From positions 47,475,922 through 47,539,921 of the forward strand of contig OZ018338.1 of NCBI GenBank assembly GCA_963969495.1: a DNA stretch of 64,000 nucleotides, written 5' to 3'. The translations under genes and the position numbers were made by a program. Source of the stretch: Ceratothoa steindachneri. Its lineage: Eukaryota; Arthropoda; Malacostraca; Isopoda; Cymothoidae. Within the stretch, counting starts at the first letter, position 1; the number at the start of each line of letters is the position of its first letter. Below are positions 44,300 through 55,306 of the stretch, piece after piece. The notes under the pieces were generated by a model. The model was not told the origin of the DNA. It was given only the letters and a program-made list of their open reading frames with translations, and did no database searches.

Positions 44300-45430
44300 C
44301 CAGGCCTAGCTCTGAGAAGATGCGGGGCCCTCTTCTAAGAAAAGATCCTCACGGGAATGGCTGTACGCTTCCCGGAGGCAGAACTCCAGGCGCTGTTGGC
44401 CGGACAATGCGTTGAAGGCGCTGTCGCCTTCGAAGACTTATCAGGGTAGGTTGGCCTCACCATACGAGTCTTTTCCTCCCTTCGCCTCGAAACCTTAGGC
44501 AGGTGTAGCGGTTTCAGAGGCGAGGGTCCTTCTTTTGGAAGATCTACCGTCTCCGAGCCACCTAGCCCACCACTGGGCGTGTGCGAAGGAACCGAAGCTC
44601 CTTTATTGCTGTCCTCCTTTCGGGGGGCAACTTCAAAGGAGGTGTGCGGCGGTTTCGATTGACGGGAAACGGTCACGCTGGGGGAAGGAGGGGGAACCTT
44701 GGTTTTAGCCGGGGCTGGGTGTAAAGCCTTTATTCCGCCAGCTCTACCAGACGAGCGCCCGGAATTGGTAGAACCCGCAGAACGGTTCCGAATGGGCGCA
44801 AAACGACCCTACTCGTAGTTCTGGAGAAGCCAGGAGCAGAGGGTGTCTTTCTTAACATTGATGCATATGACGCCCCAGGCAGCGCGGGGCGCGCCGGGAC
44901 CAAGTCCTTAGCTTCGAAAATGATAAACAATCCTGGGCCTAAACGGCCAGGATTTCCTTCTCGAGAAGATACGAACCGCATTGCTTCGAAGAAGTAGGGT
45001 GCGGCTCTCTACAATTGACACACTTGGCTACACACAATTTGGACTTATCGTGTGTAGCCTTGGAGTAACTTAAATAGACTTCGAGTTACCTCTGCTTCGC
45101 GTGTCTACAGGAGCAATTAGTATGGTCGAAGCGGTGACAATGGTAGCACCTACGCGGTAGTTGCACGAATGCCTTCACGTGGTAACGGTACCAAACTGCA
45201 AGCACCGACTCAGGGAGCTTGTCACAATGGAACGTGACGAAGAGTGTAGGGCTGGGTCTCGAGGTCCCTGCCTGTTTTCTTATCACATGCTCGACCTTGA
45301 CGGCCCCATGTTCGGCCTGTTTTAAGGTGATGTCATCTATGAAGTAATCCACGAGTTCCCTCACATAAACTACTCCTTTCACAAAATTAATGGTAAAGTG
45401 CGGTGTAAAACTCACAGCGTGACATAATGT
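44300..45430 (-). pseudogene. LINE 2b ORF1 relic with zinc knuckle
   Basis: The best piece (45415-45086) has INFVKGVVYVRELVDYFIDD near its start and a CCHC-like knuckle, RRCYHCHRFDHTNCSC, near 45105-45150. The spacing is as in gag-like LINE ORF1 proteins that coat element RNA. Downstream frames (44981-44730 and 44676-44335) are rich in Pro and Ser and probably form its C-terminus. It is broken by frameshifts. Confidence 0.7.
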
Positions 45431-45689
45431 GTCCGAAGGGCACTAATCATGGCCGCCTTGGAGGGATTCGACGCATTCGCCAAAAGGCTCCCTTCCGATA
45501 AACGGGTCACCTTCGGCTCTCTACTAATCACACTAGCTAAAGCTATCCTCTGATAGATCATGTTGCCCTTAGCCAACAACGAGTAGATGTTTGAAGCCAG
45601 CGGGCTCGAAAACTCTAGGTAACCTCTAAATGAGGGGCCCCGACGAAATCAAGTTCCGCTCTGCGCACTTTTAGTTTTACTCTGAGACT

Positions 45690-48400
45690 CCCCACCCGAG
45701 GGAGCACCTACGGCAGGACGGGCCGATGTTGGCTTGGTCACATACCTAAATGTCAGCGGGAGTGAGAGGAGCCCTGAGTCCTTTAAGACGTTTTTCTATT
45801 TCTTTTCTTTTTAGGAGTAAGGACGGGGAATGAACCCGCTTCTCCCCTCCGTCGGCAGCATGCCCTAGGCCAGATGGGCAGGCCTCAGCAAGATCTTTCT
45901 TCGAAATGGATTAGGTCCTAACTGTCACAGAAGCACCAGCCAGAGAAGGAGATCCCTCAACTCCTTGTAAGCCCTCGGGCGCCCGCGCCCTCTGTGGAGA
46001 AACTTTCATAGGGGCGGACTCGGGTTCTGTGCTTGGCACCGAGCCCATGTTTGACCCCATGAAAGATCCTACCGTCTGGGGTTGGGTCACCTCAGGGACG
46101 ATGTCCATCTCAAGGGAGGGGGGGCTCCATGTGGCCATCCCTCCCAAGACATCACTGATCCGATTCGAGAGGCCTTTATTCTTGTCGTGGGCCGGCAAAC
46201 CGGCATCCGTCGTGGAAGAGAAGGGGGCAGGTATACTGACCCCCTGCAAGCTGGTCGCGCACACACACATACACAGGATATTAGGAGGGAAGGGTCGACG
46301 AGTCCTGCCATCTCTTGCTCCCTTAAGGGGGTTTGGTTCTATCGAGGGTGGGAGCGGTCAATTATGCCACGCCTTCCTACTTTCTTGGTAGTCCTCTTAG
46401 AAAGTAAGAGGGACTGCCGCTGGAGAAAGGGAGTCGCCCGAGAAGGGTGTGAGGGGGAGTCTCCTGCACCCGTAGGCATAGGAGAGGAGTAAACCTCCTC
46501 CCCGTTTAACGAGGTTTGGAGTGTCCCCTGCGAAAGCACAAGGGAAGGGGACCTCCATTTTTTTAGTGGAACTACCCTACTAGCGGCCCGATGCTGGTAA
46601 AGGGGAAGGGGAGAGAAGGGTCTTTAGATTTCGATCATCGGGCATGGTGACCCTATACTTGGCACCGGGGGCGAAGGCACATCATCCTTCTCAGTAGCCG
46701 CTCTGCGAGGGGTGAGTACGGGGCCGGCCAAACCAGCCTCCGCTATTTGAGGGCCCTCCTCCTGCTTAGTGACCTAGCAGCCCATCAGCATGGTGGCTCC
46801 ACCTTAGGCACGGCGTATAATTGAAAGAGAGGGAAAAGAGGAAAAAAGTGTATCTGAGGAAGGTGTGTGTGGGGATGAAGCAGGTTGTTAAAAAACCACC
46901 GCCCCAGGCTGGAGCTCAAGGGTAAGGGAACATTGCTCTCTCCCCTCTCAGCCCCGATCTGGGATAGTTGGGTGAGAGGAAGCTGGTCGGCATCTACCCT
47001 GTGAAATTAGAAGCCGAACAGAGAAAGTTGTGGGAAAGGTTGTCGGGAAAGTGAGGAAGTAGGGTAAAACACAAGCTGTCAGAAAGAAGGGGAAATGGCT
47101 AAGTTGGAATCAGATGGAGAATCTGTGACTCCCCACCCAGGGGAGCAGGGGGGCCGGACGGGCCGATCTTTCCTAGGTCGCATACCGAAACGGCAGCGGC
47201 CGTTTTTCTTTTTTCAGGGGCCTTTTCTTTTTAGGAGAGGTCGGCGGGGAATGAACCTGATTCTCTCCTTCGCCGGTAGGAGCCCCTTGGTCAGAAGGAC
47301 CGGCTCGGCAAGATCCGTCTCTTAAATAGAGAAGGTGTTGGCTGAAACAGGACCACCAGCCAGGGGAGAATGTCCCTGCTCTCCTTGCGAGGCCTCGGGT
47401 ACCAGAGCAGCCTGAGGAGGATCTTTTACAGGGGCGAACGGTTTGGGCTGGGTTACCTTAAGGACCATCTCCATCTCACGAGGGTCCCTCATGTGCCTTC
47501 CCCAATACATCACGGATCCCATTCGAGGAACCTTTTTTCAAGTATTGGGCCGGCGAACCGGCATTGATCAGGGAAAAGAGGGGGTCAGGTACACGGATCC
47601 CCTGCAAGCTGGTTAAGCACGCAAGCAGGATATTAGGGGCACAGGCCAACGGCCCCTGCCATCCTTTGCTTCCCTAGAGGGGGTGGCCCTATCGATCTTT
47701 TCCCACCGGGATCGGTCAATTATGGTCAGCGTGCCTGCTTTATGGCAGTCCCATCGGAAAGTAAAGGGGGACTGCAGCTGGAAAAAGGGAATCGCCCAAG
47801 GGTGACTCCAGAGAAGGGAGTGAGGGGGACTCCCCTGCACCCGTACGCATAGGAGAGGAATAAACTTCCTCTCGGGTCAAAGAGGTCTAGAGGGTCCCCT
47901 GCAAAAGTATATGGGAGGACCTCCTTTTCTACTTTGTAACTACCCGAGGACGGCTCCTGCACTGGGAAAGGGGAAGATGAGAGTATTTTTTTCTGCATCA
48001 GGCATAGTGACCCTATTTTTATCACGGGATGCATACGCTAATCACACCACGCAGTAGCCCGCTCTGCGAATGTTGAGCACGCAGCCGGAAAACCCAGCTT
48101 CCTCCATTTAAGTCCACTCTATCGCCCAGTGGCCAGCCAGCTCCTCGGTATGGCGGCTCCACCTTTAGCTGAGCGTAAAATTAATAGACTGTAAAAGGAG
48201 AGAGAAATGGTATGTGAGGAAGGTGGGGATGGGGGTGAAGCAGGTTGTTAAAACCCACCACCCTAGGGATGAGGGAGCCTTGTCCCCTACCCGCTCAGCC
48301 CCTATCCGGGATTTTTGGGTGAGAGGAAGCTGGTCGGTATCTACCATGTGAAATTAGAGGCCACCCAGAGAAAGTTGTGGGAGAGGTTGTAGGAAAAGTG
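45690..48400 (-). repeat. Tandem duplication of the LINE 2b 5' region, about 1.36-kb unit
   Basis: Two direct units cover about 45690-47030 and 47125-48400. Anchors repeat in order: ACTCCCCACCC (45688 and 47129), CCTTTTCTTTTTAGGAG or its variant (near 45805 and 47222), CAGTAGCC (46692 and 48052), GAAGCAGGTTGTTAAAA (near 46876 and 48236) and AGCTGGTCGG (46981 and 48328). Identity is partial with indels, so the duplication is old. Each unit includes the Lys-rich ORF1 start. Confidence 0.8.
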
Positions 48401-48479
48401 AATTGGTAGGATAAGAAGCCAGGGTTTCGGCGACCAGGAAAGCAAATCACCGTGCCCCTTACGAGGCCAATTACTTTCA

Positions 48480-51250
48480 AATCCCTACCTAATTTTCAAT
48501 TATATTTCTTGTAATTTATGGTATGTAGTTTCTCGATGTTCTCGAAACACTCTTTCATGTTCATTGAATATCCTATGTCATTTTGGTCCTGGGAAATATC
48601 GAAGAACTTGTCCCAATGATCCCGGAAGGCTTCTATTTCCTGAGGTTCTCTCGCGTCTATCACGTTGTGTCGGATAGCGAGTTTTGTTTGGGCTCTTTTT
48701 ACTCTTGCTATGTTTATCTTTTTTTCAGAGCTCTGTGGGCCTTATTTCCTCATCTATCGATTCCACACAGTGGTCCCATCTAGCACTTCGATCCATTGCA
48801 ATGGTTGTTATCAGTTCGTCTTTTATTTGCTGTAGAACGTGATCGGTTGCCCTTCAGGGGTCCATTGCATTCTATGGCTTATCTTACTTGTTTTTATTCT
48901 CTTTCGAGCGCAACAATTTTGTTCCGTGCGATGTGAGTACGGTAGTTCTCTGTATGTTGATCTACGTACATACTTTCTGTTAGCTTCGACTAGCACCTTA
49001 ATTATATTGTCCGGGACGATGTGAACTTTTTCAAGAGTTGCTTGGCTTAGGTCAACTTGCAGGAATTCAGCCAGTTCCTTGGCATACCATGCTAATTAGC
49101 GTTTTTGTAGCGCTTCCTAAGAGGGCAATTAATTTGAATTTGGTCTCGATAATGTCAACGTCTGGTTTTCTTCCCCATCTCAGTCCAAGGAGAGTTGGTA
49201 AGCCGGGACCGACTTTCAACTATTCCCATTTCTAGGAATATGTCAAGGTTCCATCCTAACGAGTATTACGAAGATCCTGTTATATTCGTTACAAAAACCT
49301 GAACAAATAAAAGAATGATTGTTTAGATGCAGTTAGTCACCTTTATATTGTTTTAACATATAAATATGTTTAAATTGTGATATTAATCATTGTGCCCGTC
49401 ATCAGCAGCAAGCTCGCGCTCCAGGCAAGGCCTGAAGGCCGCGCACACGTTGCGGACGATGTCCTACGTCATGCTTGCCCATTCGCGGTTGACAGACGAC
49501 TTCAGCTCGTCGATGTTGATGTTGAGGACCATGCAGGCCTTGCTCTTGACATGCGCTCACACGATGTAGGCGATGGGATTGAGGTTGGGCGACTGCGGCG
49601 GTCAAAACTTCTTCGACCAGAAGTTCATATTAAACCCCAACCACTCTTGCACGGTCTCGACCGTGTGGGCCGGGCCACCATCCTGCTGAAAGATTTAGTC
49701 CGCCTTCTTCGTGATCTTCCTCACCCAGGAAAGGACTTTTGTGGCTAATATATCTCTGTAATCGGCTGCGGTGAGCCTGTAACCGGCCGCGAACCACACC
49801 GGCGGCATCTTCTTGCCGTTCAAGGCACGACGGCTAGCATCATGACTGAAGCCGGGTGCTCGGTCATGGACGCGTAGCGAACTTCGCAGACGTCCTGGCC
49901 AAATTTTACAACGCGGTCGTTCTGTTTGTTGATGAACGGATCGACCGTGAATGTTTTTTCATTAGTAAATATGAGAATTTGATTACCATGATTCTTCAAG
50001 TCGTTGAGAAGGTGACGACAGCGTATCCCGACGTTGTTCTCGCATACCGTCGGTGGGCAGAAGCCTTTCTACGAACCCTAAGTTCTTGCCGCTTCCTCCT
50101 TGACGGCCCTGGACATCGAGATGTTCTTGCTCTTCGCGAGTTGTCATTTTGAGCTTTGGATCATTTTCGAAGTCCTTTGTCACATCCAAACGGTTGACAA
50201 CTTGAAGTCTGTTTGAGGTCTTTCCCTTTCTGGATCATCTCTGCGACTCTTTGGACGGAAATCCGGCTGACGTTGAGACGCTTGGAAGCATCGCCCTTGT
50301 TGTGGCCCGCGCGAGGGAGAGCAGAGATCTAGATTCTTTTCACATCCATCTCGACACATCTGCACATAATGGAGAAGACGTTTTAACGAGACGTGCCGGA
50401 AAAGTAGAACTTTAAGTTTCCTTGTCTGGACTTCTTCAATCACATACGTAAACATCTCAAAAGATCAATAAACCGAGTGTACCATAACTTTTGCAAATCC
50501 TGGTAAGTTAAGTACCTCTGCCGATGATAGGTTATCCGGGACCACATTAGTTCAAGTCAGTTATTGCTCAATATCTCATTGAGCGAGCTTGAATATTAAC
50601 CTGGTTTGACTACATTAAGGACGAGTACACGGCGTATGCATGCAAGTATATTCAAATATTTTTGTTTAAACTTAATAATGTTTTTTGTGGGTTGGAGCTG
50701 GTCGGCTGTGGCTTTTGCTACTTTTGCATATGTTTGCTTTTGCTTCTCTTCCTTTTTAGCTATCTCCCTCCTCTTGCTTTCAATTATTTTCCTTTTAAGA
50801 GTGTACGCCATCATTATTGTGTGTTGGTTCCCATTACACTCGCTCCAAGTGTGCGTTTTAGAACTAACTACACTCAGAATACCATTCAATATCTTTATGC
50901 AGGCAGTCTCTAGACACATGTTTGTCTAGCGCATACGAGTAACAATTAAAGCATGTTAGGACATTGATGAAGTCGTCATTTTTAATTTGATCCGGTGTTA
51001 CTTTTAGATTGAAAGCCAAGATTCCAATCTTTCTAGCTTTTCTCGTCATACTGGTCTCTCTAACGATAACTTTGAATACATGAGAGTATTCTGCGCTAGT
51101 ATTACTGTTTGTAAACTTTACGGCCTCTTTGACTTTGGACTAATTTTCTCCTCTTTCAATTTCGTTTTTAATTTCTACTGCACTGTGCTCTTCGATCCAT
51201 GGATCGATCTTCCTACATTATATAGACTTATGTGCTTTGATTGGTCTTCA
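48480..51250 (-). mobile_element. LINE family 1, copy 1d, split by a mariner
   Basis: The ORF1 piece (51250-50590) has a knuckle region, CFNCYSYALDKHVSRDC near 50910-50960, then HTWSECNGNQH and a Lys/Glu-rich segment KRREIAKKEEKQKQTYAKVA near 50690-50770. The ORF2 piece (49250-48500) includes DHWDKFFDISQDQNDIGYSM near 48560-48620, equivalent to RYWEKIFSISEDENEDFDIE of copy 1a. The mariner at 49385-50460 lies between. Endonuclease and RT are missing, so the copy is rearranged as well as interrupted. Confidence 0.68.
49385..50460 (-). pseudogene. Mariner transposase pseudogene, catalytic Asp codons changed
   Basis: On the minus strand, in several frames, ILIFTNEKTFTVDPFINKQN (about 49926-49985) is the first catalytic block; the usual D-E-K has become N-E-K. 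EHPASVMM near 49845 follows. IFQQDGGPAHTVETVQEWL (about 49635-49695) keeps the second Asp. PPQSPNLNPIAYIV (about 49562-49603) is the third block, with Asn where Asp is expected in SPDLNP. An N-terminal helix-turn-helix lies in 50180-50455 (RISVQRVAEMIQKGKD). Stops, including TGA for the Trp before the third block, and frameshifts confirm it is dead. Terminal repeats were not identified. Confidence 0.85.
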
Positions 51251-52482
51251 GTCCTATTGTTCTCAGCGACTTGAGTTGTGGTGTAATCAAGTAACCTAAC
51301 TCGCACAACTCCAAGCTATCTGTATCTGATTCTAAATACGTCGGTTGTGTCGGGGTATTGTGCACCCTTAAGGATATGCAAAGGGAGCCGTTTCGATGTA
51401 TCTATGGAGTTGCTATTCGGTCCTCTTTTTTTTCATTCACTTCATAGGATAAAAGGAGAGATGAAAAGTAGAAGGAGTTAATAATTTATAGATACGGTTA
51501 TGATCCAATTATATCTCTGGCTTATTCCGCTATCGTGTCGATAGCCCTATCCTTCCTACCTAACGCCTCGCTCTAACAGTCTTTGCTCCCACTCATACAA
51601 GGCCGCCGCTAACACAGGTCTAGCCCTTCCCTTGCTAAGCTCCAGCTTTCACCCGGTAAGCCGCATGGTTCAGATAAGGCTGCTGCTTTTGTGGGTACCT
51701 ATGGAGATTTAAGCTTCCCTAACTGACACGCCCTAAAAAAGGGTGAGATAGGAAAAATAAGTCCTTGTCTAGGAGTCAGGTCCGAAGTTTAGTGATTTCT
51801 ACTACAAGTCTCTTCTTAGGTCTTCTTCTTGATAGTTTCAGGGTAACTCTTGGAGTAGGTAATATTTTCGGGATTGCTGTGAATATGACAACTGCCATCT
51901 GCATGTCATTACTCAGAGGAATGGTGTCTAAGACTTACCTCGACATTTAGCATTTAATTAGTTCACCCAAACGCTTTAAAAAATGTAGTGGATATAACTT
52001 GCGACTGGGTGGGTATAAAAGCCTCGAAAGTGCCTTGGAACTAATGACTCCGAGCAAACCTAAACAGCTCCAGATAATGCTTGGAAAGAATCACTCCGTT
52101 CCATAACATTGGTGCTGTGGACGGTATCCGATCCGGTGACGTCTGCAATTGCTCAGATTTTCTTGATCCTTTTAAGTGGATCTAGCGGGGCTGGTGTCAG
52201 GTGTGGGGGTCTGCTTTTGTTATTTTGGGGGAAGAAGCAATCTTCCCGAGATCAAGTCAGACTTGAGAGTACCTGATCTGTGTATCGTATAATTGAATGC
52301 GTAGATGGGACTGTCGCAATGGACTCCACGTCTAAAATATATTGCAGGTCCATCAGAGAAACGCTCATATTCCCCTTTGACACCCACCTTGTGGTCCAGT
52401 TGTGAAATCCTGCCACTGAATCCCGTCCATCAATTCAGCTGCTGGAGCAACCCAGTGACGGCCCAGGTAAGCCCGTAGGCCA
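51251..52482. other. Unassigned interval
   Basis: Moderate-GC sequence with only short frames and no motif I recognise. It may be a decayed repeat because composition differs from the AT-rich intergenic DNA. Confidence 0.35.
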
Positions 52483-52595
52483 AATAATAAGTTTAGGAGA
52501 GTTTATTCAAAGTACACATTTTTCTTCGTCACTCGTCACCAAGTCCAAACCAATCGAATAAAAGGAAATGAATAAACTCTCCCGAACTTATTATT
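52483..52595. repeat. Short TIR element (MITE-like)
   Basis: AATAATAAGTTTAGGAGAGT plus TTATT at 52483-52507 is complementary to 52571-52595 at 23 of 25 positions, around a 63-base centre. Size and structure fit a miniature inverted-repeat element. Confidence 0.65.
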
Positions 52596-53174
52596 CCTCA
52601 TTTAGGTGTTTTTCGGACCTCAAGAGTAATCCAACGAGAGATCTTATCGTTCAGCGAGATAAAGTCTGAGAGAACGAGCAGAGATTCTCCCATCTTGCTG
52701 GTGTGTGCGTCTGAAGGAGATCGGACAGAGTTCTGTGTTACTCGCTTTGCAATTAGCGACTACTCTAGTGGTTCTTGGAGTCGGACTGTTTTTAAAGACG
52801 CTTCTCTCAGAAGAGGAATAGAATTACGGAAACCGTCTTTTGCCAAAGTTGCAGGTAGTTCCAAAAGGGTTTAATTGGATCTCCTGCGTCCTGCACTTTC
52901 AGCTGGGGTAATGTTAAAATTTCCATGTGCGTTCTGAATCTGGATGAGGGAAATAGGGAATTTTGCTGTTGGCTTCATGGGATTTAATAGTGACTCGACG
53001 TCTTATTATCTTGGCAAGAAAATTCTAACTCACTTAGGAAACGGAAAGAAAACAACAAAATTTTATGGAGCAACACCAACATTTATTTTTCAAAATAAAG
53101 TCCATCATTCTCTACCAGCGATCAGCCAGCATCCAAATCTGTCCCTGATGCCAGTCAGCTGGATATGAATCAAA
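52596..53174. other. Spacer, nothing recognised
   Basis: No supported feature. Confidence 0.4.
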
Positions 53175-53935
53175 CAAGGTCTGCTGACCAAAAGTCGCGT
53201 GCTCTCACTTATTCTGATTTATGACCTTACGCCCTTTAAAACTTTCAATCAATCCCGGACTAACCATGGGACGACCTTGGAAAATGTATAATTTGGAAGA
53301 GAATGTAAAACAACATAAGAGTTTCAGATTTCGTTAGAATAGGCCGAATATTTATGATGTTATTACCAAATAATTCCCCGGCTAACCTTGGGAGGAATTT
53401 GGCCATTATATTATTCGAAAGATAATGTAAAGCAACATAAGGGTTTCAAATTTAGTTAAAATTGGCCAAATAGTTATGATGTTATTGTCAAAACAAAATA
53501 ATTTCCGAGCTAACCTTGGGAGGACCTTGGCAATTGTATCATTCGAAAGAGAATGCAAAAACAACATAAGAGTTTCAAATTTTGTTAGAATCTGCCGAAT
53601 AGTTATGATGTTATTGCCAAATAATTCCACGGCTAACCATGGAGGACTTTGTCAATTATATCATTTGAAAGAAAATGTAAAACAGAATAAGGTTTTCAAA
53701 TTTCGTTAGAATCAGCCGAATAGTTATGATGTTATTAACAAAAGAAAATAATTCCCAGGGAGGACCTTGGCCATTATATTATTCGAAAGAAAATTTAAAA
53801 CAACACAAGGGTTTAAAATATCGTTAAAATCGGACGAATAGTTACAATGTTATTACCAAAGCAAAAAAAACGCAAAACGGGTACCAACCGACATAGGGGA
53901 TGTAGAGTCGCCCGCGACCTAAGACTGTAAGCAAG
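53175..53935 (+). mobile_element. Minisatellite-bearing retroposon, copy 2
   Basis: It shares both ends with copy 1: CTGCTGACCAAAAGTCGCGT at the left and GATGTAGAGTCGCCCGCGAC at the right. Between them are about five units of 122-129 bp, each with AATAATTCC..GGCTAACC, GGGAGGACCTTGG, ATTATATCATTCGAAAG and GCCGAATAGTTATGATGTTA. The last AATAATT starts are at 53369, 53498, 53620 and 53748. The exact right end and any target duplication are unclear here. Confidence 0.78.
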
Positions 53936-55240
53936 TTTCTGCTTCCTAAGTGCCTTTTGGCGGTCCGCGTCGAAGTTGGTTTAAGATTCGACATTAGCTG
54001 GTGCGTGAACAGGATGGTATACTTTTAATTGCAGGGTTCTTTCAAAACAAATAATTTAGAGTGCAAGTTGGCCAAAGATTAATAGGTAGCTAGTACTCGT
54101 TCAGGGTTGCAAGAAAAATACAATAACAAAAATATACCTTTACTAACAAATAAATAAAGTTGAAATATGTACAGGTACAGGGTTTAAAGGGAATGGTCGT
54201 ACATGCGAAAATTAACTGTCGGCACGAGACACAGGAGGCATAAATATGGGATTAGTGGTCGGGTTCAGGTCGGTGATTAAAAAGGGAATTTTAATCCAGG
54301 GCGCACACAAAGGATGGGGCGGTTTGGGTAGACCAGATTATAGAATAATCTGCAAGCGTCAAAGATTGCAACTACTTACGTGTTTGTTGAAGGGAAGGGC
54401 CGGTCGGGATACGATGACTGTAATAAGGAAGCTGGTTTACCTCAGGGGGCGGATGAGGGAGCACACGTAGTTTGGCCTTCGGAGATGGAAATCCTCGTCA
54501 GATACTCGCCGATTGACTATGGTAGAGTTCACGGATGTCGATTTAGCTTTCGTCCTCAAATTGAAATCGCCGGTGTCTCCAATCACGACGGATGAGCGTG
54601 TCCTTTGCTCGTACGCAGTGATAGGCGGGAAACTACTGGAGTGCTACACGCTAAACCGAATCGGGGGATTATATAGGCGCTCGCTGGTGGCTGAGATGAC
54701 CTGGCGGGGGCCTCCACGACTCGCGAGATCTTGGGGAAAGGCAACGACTCCTTCGGGGGTACTAAGATAAAGATGGCGTAGAATGTTCGACGCGATCAAT
54801 GCTGAAGGGCAAGAAGATGGCTGTGAGGACATGCGAGACAAGAAGAATGCGTCCCTAAGTAAATGCAGTGGGGTGCAATAAAACGGCGTTGACCGCATCC
54901 TCGTCGTATATCAGCCTCGCTTCCAACGCTCCATGCGGTGGTCTCGAGACCACGTGGGTACAGAAGGGCACGTGGTTGCCCTTCGACCTTATTCTTCTAC
55001 AATACCCTTTATTTATCAATGCTATCATTACATTAACAATTGTTATAATCATGATAATTTCATGTTTTTGTATATTTCTTTCAAAATATACAAAACATTA
55101 AATTAATCAATAATACTATCCTGCAATGATCAGTATTATGCTTAGATGTAAATGATTAATTCAAATAAATAATTAATAATTAACCCCACCACAATAATTA
55201 ATTTACATTTTTTAATCACAGAAGACTAGCCCCAATGTAC
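53936..55240. other. Unassigned interval with a GC-rich patch
   Basis: About 54240-54960 is GC-richer than its surroundings, with short frames and no domain. It ends with the perfect palindrome TGGTCTCGAGACCA near 54941 and AAGGGCACGTGGTTGCCCTT near 54965. The remainder to 55240 is AT-rich. I cannot assign it. Confidence 0.35.
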
Positions 55241-55256
55241 TTTCGCTGCAATGTGT

Positions 55257-55278
55257 GTGTCGTCGTCGTCGTCGTCGG
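55257..55278 (-). repeat. GTC/GAC microsatellite, 3' tail of LINE family 4
   Basis: About six GTC units on the plus strand, at the 3' side of the minus-strand LINE. Confidence 0.7.
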
Positions 55279-55306
55279 CATGTAGTCCTTTCCGTTTATC
55301 ATTTCT

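Larger units (their letters stand above)
42860..48430 (-). mobile_element. LINE family 2, copy 2b (RT deleted, duplicated 5' region)
   Basis: In sense order (high to low coordinates) it has a duplicated 5' region (48430-45690), an ORF1 (about 45430-44300), an endonuclease (44253-43530), an RNase H fragment (43500-43150) and a 3' UTR to about 42860. At about 43525 the endonuclease linker (TCATCTACCGACCTAAACTC region) passes directly into RNase H, skipping about 1.9 kb present in copy 2c. A second deletion takes RNase H (after DPQSALSAL) straight into the 3' UTR. Copy 2a lacks the endonuclease instead. Confidence 0.82.

Noticed and set aside
49377..49748. 123-residue plus-strand frame
   Set aside because: It is antisense to the mariner transposase, whose catalytic blocks are recognisable on the minus strand.
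50606..50929. Hydrophobic plus-strand frame resembling a membrane protein
   Set aside because: It is antisense to the Lys/Glu-rich ORF1 segment of LINE 1d.
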